Below are positions 54,509 to 63,509 of a DNA stretch of 64,000 nt, piece by piece. A program made the position numbers and the translations under genes. Under the pieces are notes generated by a model. It was not told where the DNA came from and did not search any database. It worked only from the letters and a program-made list of their open reading frames with translations. The DNA lies in the NCBI GenBank assembly GCA_011391085.1, contig JAABRD010000026.1:1-64000 (forward strand). Direction: 5' to 3'. Every line of letters begins with the position of its first letter. Positions within the stretch are counted from its first letter, which is position 1. The DNA comes from Thiotrichaceae bacterium. Its GTDB lineage: Bacteria > Pseudomonadota > Gammaproteobacteria > Beggiatoales > Beggiatoaceae.

Positions 54509-54733
54509 GGTGTTTTTAGTTAGGACTTACGCCCTCACCCCTCCCCAACCCTCCCCGCACGCTGGGAGGGAGTGATTCCCCCCCGTGTACGGGGGGGATA
54601 GGGGGGGTCAACTCAAAGAGTTACAAACACGGTTGCGTAAGTCCTGTTAGTATTTCCTGGAACGATATTTTCCAGGAGTCCAAAGCGTAGCTTTGTCCGG
54701 ACAAAGCTGCGCTTTGGACTCCTGGTTTGCTAT
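54509..54733. repeat. MITE-like element with AGGACTTACGC ends, plus family G and D repeats
   Basis: AGGACTTACGC (54522-54532) and its complement GCGTAAGTCCT (54635-54645) bound about 124 bases with a C/G-run palindrome inside (about 54555-54617). A family D pair (CCAGGAGTCCAAAGCG and CGCTTTGGACTCCTGG, 54671-54725) follows. No gene is seen. Confidence 0.75.
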
Positions 54734-55372
54734 TTAAGGCACAATCTGAATTTGCGGCGGTGGCGGTGGCAAATCAATTGGCGTTTCTTGCGCCATGACT
54801 TGGACACTTTTACCGGTGCGCACTATCGATTGACTCATCCATTTGAAGAACGCTTTCAAGGCGCCGGGGGAGAGTTCATCTGATTTTAACACAATTTCGG
54901 TAATCCGTTTTAAGTTATTCACATCGGCCCCTGGACCTGCGGCAAAGGCAATGATATTGGCAATTTTTTGTTGCTTGAGGTCATCAGCAGCAGCTTCCCA
55001 AGAGTCGGTTGGCATTCCATCCGTCATCAGAAACACCAACGGTTTCCAATCGCCCTTTTGGTCTATAGTATTTTTCCGTACTTCTTTGTTGAGGCAGTCT
55101 TTTAACAACCGTAAGGCGGCGCCTAAGGCGGTGGCCCCACTGGCTTGAATTTGGGGTTCTTTAAACTGCATCAGTTCGGTTAAGAGGATAACTTGTTGGG
55201 CGGTGCTATTGAACGTGACAACCGATAAATAGACGGTTTCAATGGCCATGGGTTCGGTACTCAAGTCGTCTAACAAAGCACGAATACCTTGGCGGACTTG
55301 TTCAATCGGTTGTCCCGTCATGGAGGAGGAACAATCGAGGAGGAGATAAACGGGGAGTCGGCGTATGGACAT
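54734..55372 (-). CDS. terY: TerY-like vWA-domain protein
   Basis: 212 residues, typical of TerY. The vWA metal-ion site is DCSSSMTG (D-x-S-x-S) at about 13, with later metal residues in ASGATALGAAL and MTDGMPTDSWE. The protein is cytoplasmic with a proline-rich tail (DLPPPPPQIQ). In the Ter-associated stress systems TerY works with a kinase and a PP2C phosphatase; both are encoded downstream here. No TerC or TerD homologue is present in the window, so the metal-resistance part of such systems is not shown. Confidence 0.87.
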   Translation of the reverse strand: MSIRRLPVYLLLDCSSSMTGQPIEQVRQGIRALLDDLSTEPMAIETVYLSVVTFNSTAQQVILLTELMQFKEPQIQASGATALGAALRLLKDCLNKEVRKNTIDQKGDWKPLVFLMTDGMPTDSWEAAADDLKQQKIANIIAFAAGPGADVNNLKRITEIVLKSDELSPGALKAFFKWMSQSIVRTGKSVQVMAQETPIDLPPPPPQIQIVP

Positions 55373-55614
55373 AAATTAAAATTCCTAAAGTTGAGAGGTT
55401 GGTCAGTTAAAGTTTAATTGTAGGGGATGGATTTGTCAAGGAATTAAAGGGGCCAAAAAGTTAAAATAGCGGTGGACTAGAGGCTTTAGCCGGAGGCGGG
55501 GCCCCGCGATTTCAATTATGTTCCGCCCCCACCGGCTAAAGCCTCTAGTCCACCTATCCATTAATTTCTCTCGTTCCCACGCGCCAGCGTGGGAACGTCA
55601 TATTGACTACCTGA
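55373..55614. repeat. Family A pair and family I hairpin
   Basis: A family A inverted pair at about 55471-55553 and a family I hairpin, CGTTCCCACGC / GCGTGGGAACG (about 55571-55598), followed by TCATATTGAC. The hairpin directly follows the xisI stop on its strand and may end that transcript. Confidence 0.83.
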
Positions 55615-55953
55615 CTAATTAACCGCGGCAAACTTGGTAAACGGACGCAGATACGGGGGTTGAAACCCCAAAACAATATCTTCTCTCGCAACTCCCATTT
55701 CAATCAGTTCATCACCAATATCAACTTCCGTGCCATTGTGTTGAATCCAAACTTTATTGTTTTTAATATCAATGTGCATCGGGCAACCATGAATACGAGT
55801 CTCATTTTCCCAGCCGACATTAACCAATTGATAATGGTTATGTACTTCATCAAAAATGGTTTCCACTTCTATCTCACCGTGGGCCGGCTTATAAGCGGAA
55901 TATCTGATCATGAGTTGTTGTACCAGTTGGCGATAATGACTTAGTTTATCCAT
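55615..55953 (-). CDS. xisI: XisI family protein (orphan)
   Basis: 112 residues, the full family length. The pattern is characteristic: MDKLSHYRQLVQQL at the start, the VETIFDEVHNHYQLVNVGWE core, RIHGCPMHIDIKNNKVWIQH, and VAREDIVLGFQPPYLR. XisI was first found as a factor for fdxN-element excision in heterocyst cyanobacteria and occurs widely, normally next to XisH. No xisH is seen here. It lies between terY and a vWA gene with hairpins on both sides, so it may have been inserted as a cassette. Its role here is unknown. Confidence 0.92.
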   Translation of the reverse strand: MDKLSHYRQLVQQLMIRYSAYKPAHGEIEVETIFDEVHNHYQLVNVGWENETRIHGCPMHIDIKNNKVWIQHNGTEVDIGDELIEMGVAREDIVLGFQPPYLRPFTKFAAVN

Positions 55954-56117
55954 TTGACAATCTCCTGTTGTGGAACACTGTAAACGATTGAGTTTTCTCT
56001 CGTTCCCACGCGCCTGCGTGGGAACGTCATATTAAAAAACTAAGTTTAACAAACATTCAAACGGTTGTCAATAAAATTGCAGTTACTATACGTCAACCGC
56101 AAAATCTGAACTATCCA
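55954..56117. repeat. Family I hairpin
   Basis: CTCGTTCCCACGCGCC with its complement GCGTGGGAACG (about 55995-56023) and the same TCATATT tail as the copy at 55571. With that copy it brackets the xisI gene. A purine-rich GGAGATTGT precedes the xisI start on the minus strand. Confidence 0.8.
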
Positions 56118-57176
56118 TCACACCGTTTGCCTAATCCGTTTCCCCATCACCTCCAATTCAAACCATTTGGTTGACGATGGCAGGTCGATAACCACTTTAG
56201 CAGGTAAACCATCAGCAAATTTTTTCACCAATTGGCCGCTGGAATCGTACACCGCGGCGGTGGGGGCAACCATCTGATTCTCATCTACCAATTCGGCAAA
56301 TATTTCAATCAAATCGCGCATATTGGCGGCTATTTTGTGGTCCCAAATATCCACTTCGGTGCCGGTGTCCAGGTCATCCAATTCTATCATTTGCTTCTCT
56401 TCCACTTCATTACCCACGCCAATCAGGATGCACTTGACAGGGTTCCGTTGCCCGGCTTGAATCTCTTTGGCCACTTGCGTGGTGTAACGTTTCACTTCCT
56501 CCAAATCGTCCAGACGCCCGTCCGTGATGAAAATATACATCCCCCGTTGGGCTTCTAAAAAACGTTGGATAAAATATTCCATAGCCGGTTTTAAGAACGT
56601 TTTGACACCCAAGCGTTGCGTTTTGGGACCTGGTAGGAGAAGGTTATCACATTCTTCGGCCCGAATATCACCTACCACTTCGTATTTGCTACCATCCCCA
56701 CAAGCCCAATAAATAACCGTGGTGCCGCCATCCACATCTAAATGACTGGCCAAATAGGCAATAAATTGCCGGGCAATGGGTTGCACCACGTTGTCGGTAT
56801 ATTTGAAGTAACCTTTTTCCAAGGCGTCTTCCACCGCGATTTTTTCAAAAATGCGGAATCGTTGCCCATCTTCTTCTTGATGACGCACCCAGCCTTTTTT
56901 CTCATAGTCTTTAATCGCTTTGTCAGGCAAGTCGCCTTTGAGTTCGCGACCATAAGCGGTGGTCATGGAAGAACTGGCATCTAGGGCCACGCCCGTTTGC
57001 CACCCTTCGGCTTGTTGACCTTCGGGTTCCATGAGGATGGTGAATTGCACTTGCATTTTGTCCTTCGTTTTGCGGACATAGACTTTGCCAAATTCTTTGG
57101 TAGTGTCATGGGAGGCTATCGTGTAATCTTGGGCGGTGCCGGGTTTTTTGCCAAAATAAGAGTCAAATAGGGACAT
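56118..57176 (-). CDS. vWA-domain protein, TerF-like group
   Basis: 352 residues. The metal site is ALDASSSMT (D-x-S-x-S) at about 65, with GGTTVIYWACGDGS and MYIFITDGRLDDL as later vWA elements. No signal peptide. The C-terminal 60 residues are beta-rich (VVIDLPSSTKWFELEV). It shares its domain order and closing phrases (LIGVGNEVE, ELVDENQMVAP, DGLPAKV) with the next gene, so the two are paralogues. Presumably they act with the TerY, kinase and phosphatase set; the exact partner is not known. Confidence 0.8.
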   Translation of the reverse strand: MSLFDSYFGKKPGTAQDYTIASHDTTKEFGKVYVRKTKDKMQVQFTILMEPEGQQAEGWQTGVALDASSSMTTAYGRELKGDLPDKAIKDYEKKGWVRHQEEDGQRFRIFEKIAVEDALEKGYFKYTDNVVQPIARQFIAYLASHLDVDGGTTVIYWACGDGSKYEVVGDIRAEECDNLLLPGPKTQRLGVKTFLKPAMEYFIQRFLEAQRGMYIFITDGRLDDLEEVKRYTTQVAKEIQAGQRNPVKCILIGVGNEVEEKQMIELDDLDTGTEVDIWDHKIAANMRDLIEIFAELVDENQMVAPTAAVYDSSGQLVKKFADGLPAKVVIDLPSSTKWFELEVMGKRIRQTV

Positions 57177-57270
57177 AAGGTTATTTCCTTTTTTGTTTTT
57201 AGATTTGACAACTTTTGAAAAGTTGTCAAATCTAGTTCAAATCTAGTTTGAAAGGTTGTGAAATCGTTTT
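57177..57270. repeat. Small palindrome between paralogous vWA genes
   Basis: GACAACTTTTGAAAAGTTGTC (57207-57227) is a near-perfect palindrome, followed by two direct TCTAGTT[CT]AAA copies. It could be an operator or a hairpin; no other signal is seen. Confidence 0.5.
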
Positions 57271-58188
57271 TCAAACGACCACTTCCGAAATATCTTGAAC
57301 AATCGTATGTTCACCTGCGGTTATCACAAATTGCGTTTCTCCTTTAGGCAGTTTGAACCGGAATTTGCCAGGCAGGCCATCAGTCCAAGAAGCTAATAAG
57401 TTCCCTTGACTATCGCGCACGTCACCAAGAGGGGCGACGACGGTGTTTTCATCGATTAACTCGCCATACAGCACGTTGAGAATGTCGGTTTCTTCGCGCA
57501 TCGAATAGGCAATGCCGGTGGACCATAAATCGACTTGGAGGTCGGTGCCTTCAAACATGTCGTCAAACCGTTCTAATTGTCCTTTGTCAATTTGTTTGCC
57601 TACTCCAATAAGGATAAGTTTGACTGGATGACGTTTGCCGGCGGCAATTTCTTTGCCGATTTTCAGACAAAAGTTGAGGCACTCTTTTTCATCTTCAATG
57701 ACGCCATCGGTGATAAACACGCCCATGGCCCAGTCGGCGTCTTTGGCGATTTTTTCGACACAGTAGCGCAATGCAGGAAGTAATTTTGTGCCCTTGCCCC
57801 AGACATTTTTGCGAGGACCTGTGATAGCGACTTGCGACCAGCCAGTTTCATCAAATTCGCCAATCTCTTCCAATTGACTGCCATCGTGACTGACCGCCCA
57901 ATAGATGCCGGTGGCCAATCCCGTTTTGGTGATTTCGGTCAACAAGGCACCCACTTTGCGGGCGACTAATTCGACAAAATTGGGGGCGCCTCCAAAGGCG
58001 CCGCCATAGCCATATTCGCCACGCAGAGAAGCGGAAGCATCGAGGGCTAACATGGCTTTGGAGTTGCCTTCGCCGACAATGAGAACGGGGTCGGGCATAA
58101 AGCAGGCAACCACTTCATAGCTTCCTTCTTTTTGAGGGATGACGTTGACATCCGCAAGGGGACGAGTGGGACTAGCAATTTTGGGCAT
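57271..58188 (-). CDS. vWA-domain protein, paralogue of the downstream gene
   Basis: 305 residues from the ATG at 58188, with AAGGAA upstream; an earlier in-frame start lies in repeat DNA. The metal site is LALDASASLRG (D-x-S-x-S). WAMGVFITDGVIEDEKE and LILIGVGKQIDKGQ follow, then ELIDENTVVAPLGDVRDSQGN, TDGLPGKFRFKLP. About the same layout as the 352-residue paralogue downstream. Cytoplasmic. Part of the TerY-linked row. Confidence 0.8.
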   Translation of the reverse strand: MPKIASPTRPLADVNVIPQKEGSYEVVACFMPDPVLIVGEGNSKAMLALDASASLRGEYGYGGAFGGAPNFVELVARKVGALLTEITKTGLATGIYWAVSHDGSQLEEIGEFDETGWSQVAITGPRKNVWGKGTKLLPALRYCVEKIAKDADWAMGVFITDGVIEDEKECLNFCLKIGKEIAAGKRHPVKLILIGVGKQIDKGQLERFDDMFEGTDLQVDLWSTGIAYSMREETDILNVLYGELIDENTVVAPLGDVRDSQGNLLASWTDGLPGKFRFKLPKGETQFVITAGEHTIVQDISEVVV

Positions 58189-58268
58189 AAGTGAAAATTC
58201 CTTGGTGTTAAAGGAGTCCAAAACAGGTTTTGGATTTTAGGTTTTGGACTCCAGGTTTTGGACTTCAA
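58189..58268. repeat. Family D-like repeat
   Basis: AGGAGTCCAAAACAGGTTTTGGA and its inverted arm TTTTGGACTCC (about 58211-58252), then a direct AGGTTTTGGACTTC copy. It separates the TM-protein gene from the vWA gene. Confidence 0.72.
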
Positions 58269-58928
58269 TCATTGTTTCAATTTATTGGCTACCGCCATCA
58301 TCGCACTCTCCCGTTGCTTCTCCAATTCTAACAGCTGTTGACCAATGGTCGTCCAAGTGGTCTCGGTGCCAACGGCAGGTGGGGGAGGCACCGACGGTTC
58401 AGACGTGGTTGTCATGGTTTTTGCTAATGCTACTTTTTCTTCAGAGGCAGTCACATTATTTTGAATCTGATCAGGATTGGATTGTGAAGGCGGTGGTAGT
58501 TGTTCTGCCAACAACTCGATAATCGCGGCCCGTTCTGTTTCTAGGTCTAACAACTGTTGAGTCAGTACCGACCAATACACATTGGGTGGCAGCGGTTTCG
58601 CTTCTTCTGGCAAGGATGGTTTGAGAATACGTTGGTCACTTTCTGCTTCGGAAACTTCTTGAGTCGAAGCAGACTCTTCGGAACTCGACTCCGACGTGGT
58701 AGTAGAGACGGGAGGACGAGACTTAGAGTGAATAGTAGGTGACGGCGCGATTAACCAGGCTAACGGGGCCGCAATGATGAAGATAATAACCAAAATGGGT
58801 ATCATCGGCAATACGAATCTTCTCAGAAACACGCTGTGGGGTTTCCCCGGTTTTTCGATGAATTCAGTTTTCGGTGCGGGTGCCTTGTCTTGGGGCGTAC
58901 CCGGTTTTTCAGGGGGTTTAGTGTTCAT
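58269..58928 (-). CDS. Single-TM protein with two QQLL-LE repeats
   Basis: 219 residues. A Pro/Lys-rich cytoplasmic start (about 1-35), one transmembrane segment (about 39-62, VLPMIPILVIIFIIAAPLAW), then a Ser/Glu/Thr-rich linker. Two copies of a short helix follow: WSVLTQQLLDLETERAAII at about 120 and WTTIGQQLLELEKQRESAM near the C terminus. No known family is recognised. It may tether the vWA proteins or form a membrane partner of the TerY-linked system; this is inference from position. Confidence 0.7.
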   Translation of the reverse strand: MNTKPPEKPGTPQDKAPAPKTEFIEKPGKPHSVFLRRFVLPMIPILVIIFIIAAPLAWLIAPSPTIHSKSRPPVSTTTSESSSEESASTQEVSEAESDQRILKPSLPEEAKPLPPNVYWSVLTQQLLDLETERAAIIELLAEQLPPPSQSNPDQIQNNVTASEEKVALAKTMTTTSEPSVPPPPAVGTETTWTTIGQQLLELEKQRESAMMAVANKLKQ

Positions 58929-59015
58929 ATTGTCTCCAATTATTTTAACAAATGAGAAGGCTATATTTTAACCAGGAGGACAAAGCTAACGCTTTTTCTT
59001 CCTGATTTATCTTCA

Positions 59016-60095
59016 CTATTCACTGTATCTTTGCAAGTTATCCAGTAATGCCCGAATTTCTTCCTCTTGGTTCGCAATACCGGTGATAATCTTTTGTAAT
59101 TCTAGCAAATCGGTGAGATTGTTCAACTCCGTGATATGTTCTTTTCTCATTAGGGCCACATTGGCTGCTTGTTGGTATAATTGGGCGTTGATACCTAAAA
59201 AATAGAGAAGCAGTCCAACCTTTTCAGAATAATCTTTGAGTTTCGTTTCCAGTAATCTTTGAGTTTCGTCAAACGATTCCCAATTTTCTTGCTGTTTTTT
59301 TAGCTTTTCGAGGATGCCATTATACACTTCTATGGCAAATTTTTCTTTCTGCCGGTCCACCGCTGATAAGGAAGTATCCGCTTGTTTAGTTTGGGCACTG
59401 GCGCGAAGGTCAGAATATTTTTGTTGATCTTGTTTCAGTTTTTCGATCTGGTTTTGAGTCTCCTCCTTGAGACTGTCTAACGCTTTGAACTGATTCTGAT
59501 GAATCGTCATAACCTCTTCAGTTTGGGCCGCAATCTCTTTATATGTTTGAGTGACAGCAACCAATTCGGCTATCGCTTTTTCTATCACCCGGTCTATGGT
59601 TTGGGTCTGCACTTCCGTATGTAACTGTTTAAATTCATTGAGTTTGTCGCTAATTTTGACGTATACTTTTCGGGTGCCCTCTTTGAGAACTGTTTTGGTC
59701 ACTTCAATCAGACGAGTTTTGATTTCGCTAAAAAGACTAGAGGAGGTAACTTTAACCTGTACGCCTTTTTTAGTGGTACGGTTATCAGAGGAGAAATGAA
59801 TGAAAATACTAGAACCTCTGATGGTAAAGGTTTCATCCAATGAACCGCTGAGACGACGAACTACCTTTTTGTTACTGTCATAGATCACCAGAAAATCGTA
59901 ACCCTCTTCGGTTTCCCCTTCTATGGTCACCTCCAGGGCCTCGGCCTCCGGGATACTTAACATTTTGTTAAGATTTAGGTTATCGAGATAACTGTCATTG
60001 TTGTTATTCGCATATCTCCCCACTGTAAAAGAATTGCTGGGAAGTTCTGCCGCTTGAAGGGCAGTCATCAGGAATAGCAAATTGAGGATAGTCAT
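59016..60095 (-). CDS. Exported CUB-like and coiled-coil protein
   Basis: 359 residues with a short signal peptide (MTILNLLFLMTALQAA). Residues about 20-115 have a CUB-like pattern (LEVTIEGETEEGYDFLVIYDS, then IFIHFSSDNRTTKKGVQVKV). Residues about 150-350 are a long coiled coil rich in Glu, Lys and Gln. It is the first gene of the minus-strand row that includes the TM protein, vWA proteins and TerY triad. It would be the periplasmic or surface component if these genes act together. No named family is recognised. Confidence 0.72.
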   Translation of the reverse strand: MTILNLLFLMTALQAAELPSNSFTVGRYANNNNDSYLDNLNLNKMLSIPEAEALEVTIEGETEEGYDFLVIYDSNKKVVRRLSGSLDETFTIRGSSIFIHFSSDNRTTKKGVQVKVTSSSLFSEIKTRLIEVTKTVLKEGTRKVYVKISDKLNEFKQLHTEVQTQTIDRVIEKAIAELVAVTQTYKEIAAQTEEVMTIHQNQFKALDSLKEETQNQIEKLKQDQQKYSDLRASAQTKQADTSLSAVDRQKEKFAIEVYNGILEKLKKQQENWESFDETQRLLETKLKDYSEKVGLLLYFLGINAQLYQQAANVALMRKEHITELNNLTDLLELQKIITGIANQEEEIRALLDNLQRYSE

Positions 60096-60689
60096 AAAAT
60101 ATCAATTAATTTAATTATTTAGGTTTGGAAACTATCAAACCCAGGACCCCAAAGCGCAGCTTTGTCAGACCCCTGGCAAAGCTACGCTGTGGACTCCTGA
60201 ATCGTTGTACATAATACAAGTCAAGTGGTTTCGTTGTCAAGTGATAAAGCCACGCTTTGAACTCCTGGGGCGTCTGGAGGCCAGGGGCTTGGGTGACAAT
60301 GTTAAAATTAATCGGTATAGTTATAGTAATATTCGTATAATTTTGTACATATCTGCTGGAGCGCAATCAGAATTATTGCGTCGTTCGCAGTTCTGCTGGA
60401 GCGCAATCAGAATTATTGCGCTGTGCGCCCGCTATGCTACGGCGCGAACGGTGCAATAATTCTAATTGCGTGTAAGTGGGAACTGTACAGATTTGAAGGA
60501 ATATCACTATACCATTTTGTCCATGAGTCCAAGGCATTATATCTAGGAGTTCAAAGCTATGCTTTGGACTCCTGGATTTGAATTTGGACGCCCGGATTTG
60601 ATTCCTAAATCATTTATCCTTGTTTCAATTTATTCTAACTGGTAAAATTTTCTTTAAACTTTAACAATGGCCATTTTTTAAGGACTGCT
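60096..60689. repeat. Repeat-filled gap upstream of ileS (families D and J)
   Basis: No gene is supported in 594 bases. Family D pairs lie at about 60141-60199, 60240-60275 and 60528-60580. Two direct family J copies (CTGCTGGAGCGCAATCAGAA, 60353 and 60393, 40 bases apart) and an inverted arm (GCAATAATTCTAATTGCG, about 60453) form a palindromic set. GGAATATCACTATAC near 60500 repeats the core seen at 91 and 211. An AT-rich stretch (about 60610-60680) before ileS should hold its promoter, which I could not fix. Confidence 0.75.
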
Positions 60690-63509
60690 ATGAAAGACTA
60701 CAAAGACACTTTAAATTTACCGAAAACCGATTTCCCCATGCGTGGGAATTTGCCAAAACGTGAACCCGACATTCTCAAACATTGGCAAGATGTAAATATC
60801 TATCAACGACTTAGACAGCATTGTCAAGGTCGCCCCACGTTTATTTTACATGATGGTCCACCCTATGCCAATGGCGATATTCATATCGGTCATGCCGTCA
60901 ACAAGGTACTGAAAGACATCATTGTGAAGGCACGTACTTTGGACGGCTTTGATGCGCCTTATCTGCCCGGCTGGGATTGCCATGGACTGCCCATTGAATT
61001 ACAAGTGGAAAAAACCGTCGGTAAAGTCGGCAATAAAGTCGACGCCCGCCAGTTTCGAAAGGCTTGTCGCGATTACGCAACCCAACAATTGGACCGGCAA
61101 CGGACGGATTTTAAACGTTTAGGGGTACTGGGTGAATGGGAGAATCCCTATTTGACCATGAATTTTCAGACTGAGGCGAATATTATCCGCGCTTTAGGTC
61201 GAATTATCGCCGCCGGGCACGTTGAAAAGGGTGTAAAACCGGTGCATTGGTGTACCGATTGTGGTTCGGCTTTGGCAGAGGCGGAAGTGGATTATGAGGA
61301 CAAAGATTCGATTGCGGTTGATGTGCGCTTCCACGTCTTAGATGAGGAGGCGTTCTTAAAACGGTGTCATTATGTCCCCAATCATCTAGGAACAGGTCCT
61401 TTGTCAGTGGTCATTTGGACTACTACCCCGTGGACCTTGCCTGCTAATCAAGCGGTGGCACTTCATGCGAATTTGGAATATTCCATTGTGCAATGTGAAG
61501 AAGGACAATATGGTCCAGAACGTCTGGTCGTGGCGGAAGCCTTGTTGAAAGATACCATGTTTCGTTATGGAGTGGAACGTTACCACGTCGTGGCTTATGG
61601 TTTAGGCAAACAGTTGGAAGGTATCTTATTGCAACATCCTTTCTATGACCGTCACGTCCCCATTATTCTCAGTGATCATGTCACCACGGAGACGGGGACA
61701 GGCGCGGTTCATATTGCCCCAGGACATGGTTTAGAAGATTATGTGGTGGGCAAACGGTATGGATTGCTGGTTGATAATCCGGTAGATGGGGAAGGCAAAT
61801 TTTTACCTGATACCAAACTGTTTGCGGATCAACATGTTTGGAAGGCCAATGGGCAAATCATCAAGGCCCTTCTCGCCCGTGGCAACCTCGTCCATGAACA
61901 TCGTATTCGTCATAGTTATCCACATTGCTGGCGTCATAAAACGCCCATCATTTTCCGGGCGACGCCGCAATGGTTTATCAGTATGGATAAACATCAGTTG
62001 CGGGCGAACGCTTTGGAAGCTATCAAAACGGTTAAATGGACGCCCGACTGGGGGCTACAACGAATTGAAGGGATGGTTGCCAGTCGTCCCGATTGGTGTA
62101 TTTCGCGCCAACGCGCCTGGGGTGTTCCCATTGCCGTATTTATTCATAAAACCACGGGGGAACTGCATCCTCGCACAGCCCAGTTGATAGAAGCCGTGGC
62201 CCAACAAGTGGAACAGGGAGGGATTGATGCTTGGTTTGAACTGGACCCAGCAACGTTGTTAGGGCCAGAGGAGGCGAATCAATATGACAAGGTGACTGAT
62301 ACCTTAGATGTCTGGTTTGATTCAGGAGTCACCCATGCGAGTGTGTTAGAAAATCATCCTCTCCACCGAGTACCTGCGGATCTCTATTTAGAAGGGTCAG
62401 ATCAACATCGTGGTTGGTTTAATTCTGCCTTGATCACCTCTGTCGCCATGCGCAATGGGGCACCGCCTTACCGCGGGGTTCTCACTCATGGTTTCACCGT
62501 GGATGCCCAAGGTCGGAAGATGTCAAAATCGTTGGGTAATGTGGTGGCCCCCCAGGAAGTTATTCAATCTCTCGGTGCCGATGTCCTTCGCCTATGGGTG
62601 GCGGCCACCGATTACCGCGGGGAGTTGGCCATTTCACAAGAGATTTTAACTCGCATTGCTGACACGTATCGACGTTTACGCAACACGGCCCGCTTCTTAT
62701 TGGCCAATATTTATGACTTCAATCCTGCTACCGACTGCGTTCCACCGGACCAAATGTTAGCCCTCGATCGCTGGGTAGTAGACCGGGCCTGCACCCTTCA
62801 ACAAGAAATTATCAAGGACTACCAAGATTATCTCTTCCATTTGGTTTATCAGAAACTCCATCAATTCTGCACGGTGGACTTGGGTAGTTTGTATTTGGAC
62901 ATTATCAAGGACCGCCAATATACTTGCAAGACTCACAGCCGCGCCCGCAGGTCGGCCCAAACCGCTTTGTATCATATTGCAGAAGCCCTAGTGCGCTGGA
63001 CGGCACCTCTCCTCAGTTTCACGGCAGAAGAGATTTGGCAATATTTACCTGGGCAACGCAGTGAGTCGGTGTTATTAGAAACTTGGTACCCTAACCTCGT
63101 TCCCTTCCCAGACCGGGCCGATTTGTGGCAAGCCATCTTTGTGGTGCGCGAAGCAGTCAATGGGGTATTAGAAAAACTGCGAATCGCTGGCACCCTCGGC
63201 GCATCCCTGGATGCCGAAGTAGATATTTACTGTGATGGTGAGTGGTATACCCATCTCACGACGTTAGGCGATGACCTTCGGTTTGTCTTTATCACTTCCT
63301 ACGCCCGTGTTCATCCACTGTCCTCGAAGCCTGATCAAGCGGTGGATTATAAAGACTTCTGGATAACTGCCACTCCCTCTACGCACCCCAAATGTATTCG
63401 GTGCTGGCATCATCGAGAGGATGTTGGCAATCATCCAGACCATCCCCACATTTGTAGTAGATGTGTAGAAAACGTTACTTCTGAAGGTGAACAACGTCGC
63501 TATGCCTAA
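60690..63509 (+). CDS. ileS: Isoleucyl-tRNA synthetase
   Basis: 939 residues, the normal size for bacterial type 1 IleRS, which charges tRNA-Ile and edits valine. The class I motifs are present: HIGH as [12 protein letters not shown] (about 57-68) and KMSKS at 610-614. The CP1 editing domain has [13 protein letters not shown] and [12 protein letters not shown]. The C-terminal Zn finger is CIRCWH ... CSRC. The gene overlaps lspA by eight bases, the common ileS-lspA arrangement. It is intact. Confidence 0.98.
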   Translation: MKDYKDTLNLPKTDFPMRGNLPKREPDILKHWQDVNIYQRLRQHCQGRPTFILHDGPPYANGDIHIGHAVNKVLKDIIVKARTLDGFDAPYLPGWDCHGLPIELQVEKTVGKVGNKVDARQFRKACRDYATQQLDRQRTDFKRLGVLGEWENPYLTMNFQTEANIIRALGRIIAAGHVEKGVKPVHWCTDCGSALAEAEVDYEDKDSIAVDVRFHVLDEEAFLKRCHYVPNHLGTGPLSVVIWTTTPWTLPANQAVALHANLEYSIVQCEEGQYGPERLVVAEALLKDTMFRYGVERYHVVAYGLGKQLEGILLQHPFYDRHVPIILSDHVTTETGTGAVHIAPGHGLEDYVVGKRYGLLVDNPVDGEGKFLPDTKLFADQHVWKANGQIIKALLARGNLVHEHRIRHSYPHCWRHKTPIIFRATPQWFISMDKHQLRANALEAIKTVKWTPDWGLQRIEGMVASRPDWCISRQRAWGVPIAVFIHKTTGELHPRTAQLIEAVAQQVEQGGIDAWFELDPATLLGPEEANQYDKVTDTLDVWFDSGVTHASVLENHPLHRVPADLYLEGSDQHRGWFNSALITSVAMRNGAPPYRGVLTHGFTVDAQGRKMSKSLGNVVAPQEVIQSLGADVLRLWVAATDYRGELAISQEILTRIADTYRRLRNTARFLLANIYDFNPATDCVPPDQMLALDRWVVDRACTLQQEIIKDYQDYLFHLVYQKLHQFCTVDLGSLYLDIIKDRQYTCKTHSRARRSAQTALYHIAEALVRWTAPLLSFTAEEIWQYLPGQRSESVLLETWYPNLVPFPDRADLWQAIFVVREAVNGVLEKLRIAGTLGASLDAEVDIYCDGEWYTHLTTLGDDLRFVFITSYARVHPLSSKPDQAVDYKDFWITATPSTHPKCIRCWHHREDVGNHPDHPHICSRCVENVTSEGEQRRYA

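Noticed and set aside
55615-55953. XisI as evidence of a site-specific excision element
   Set aside because: No XisH or site-specific recombinase gene and no convincing attachment-site repeats were seen around it; the flanking hairpins are ordinary dispersed repeats.
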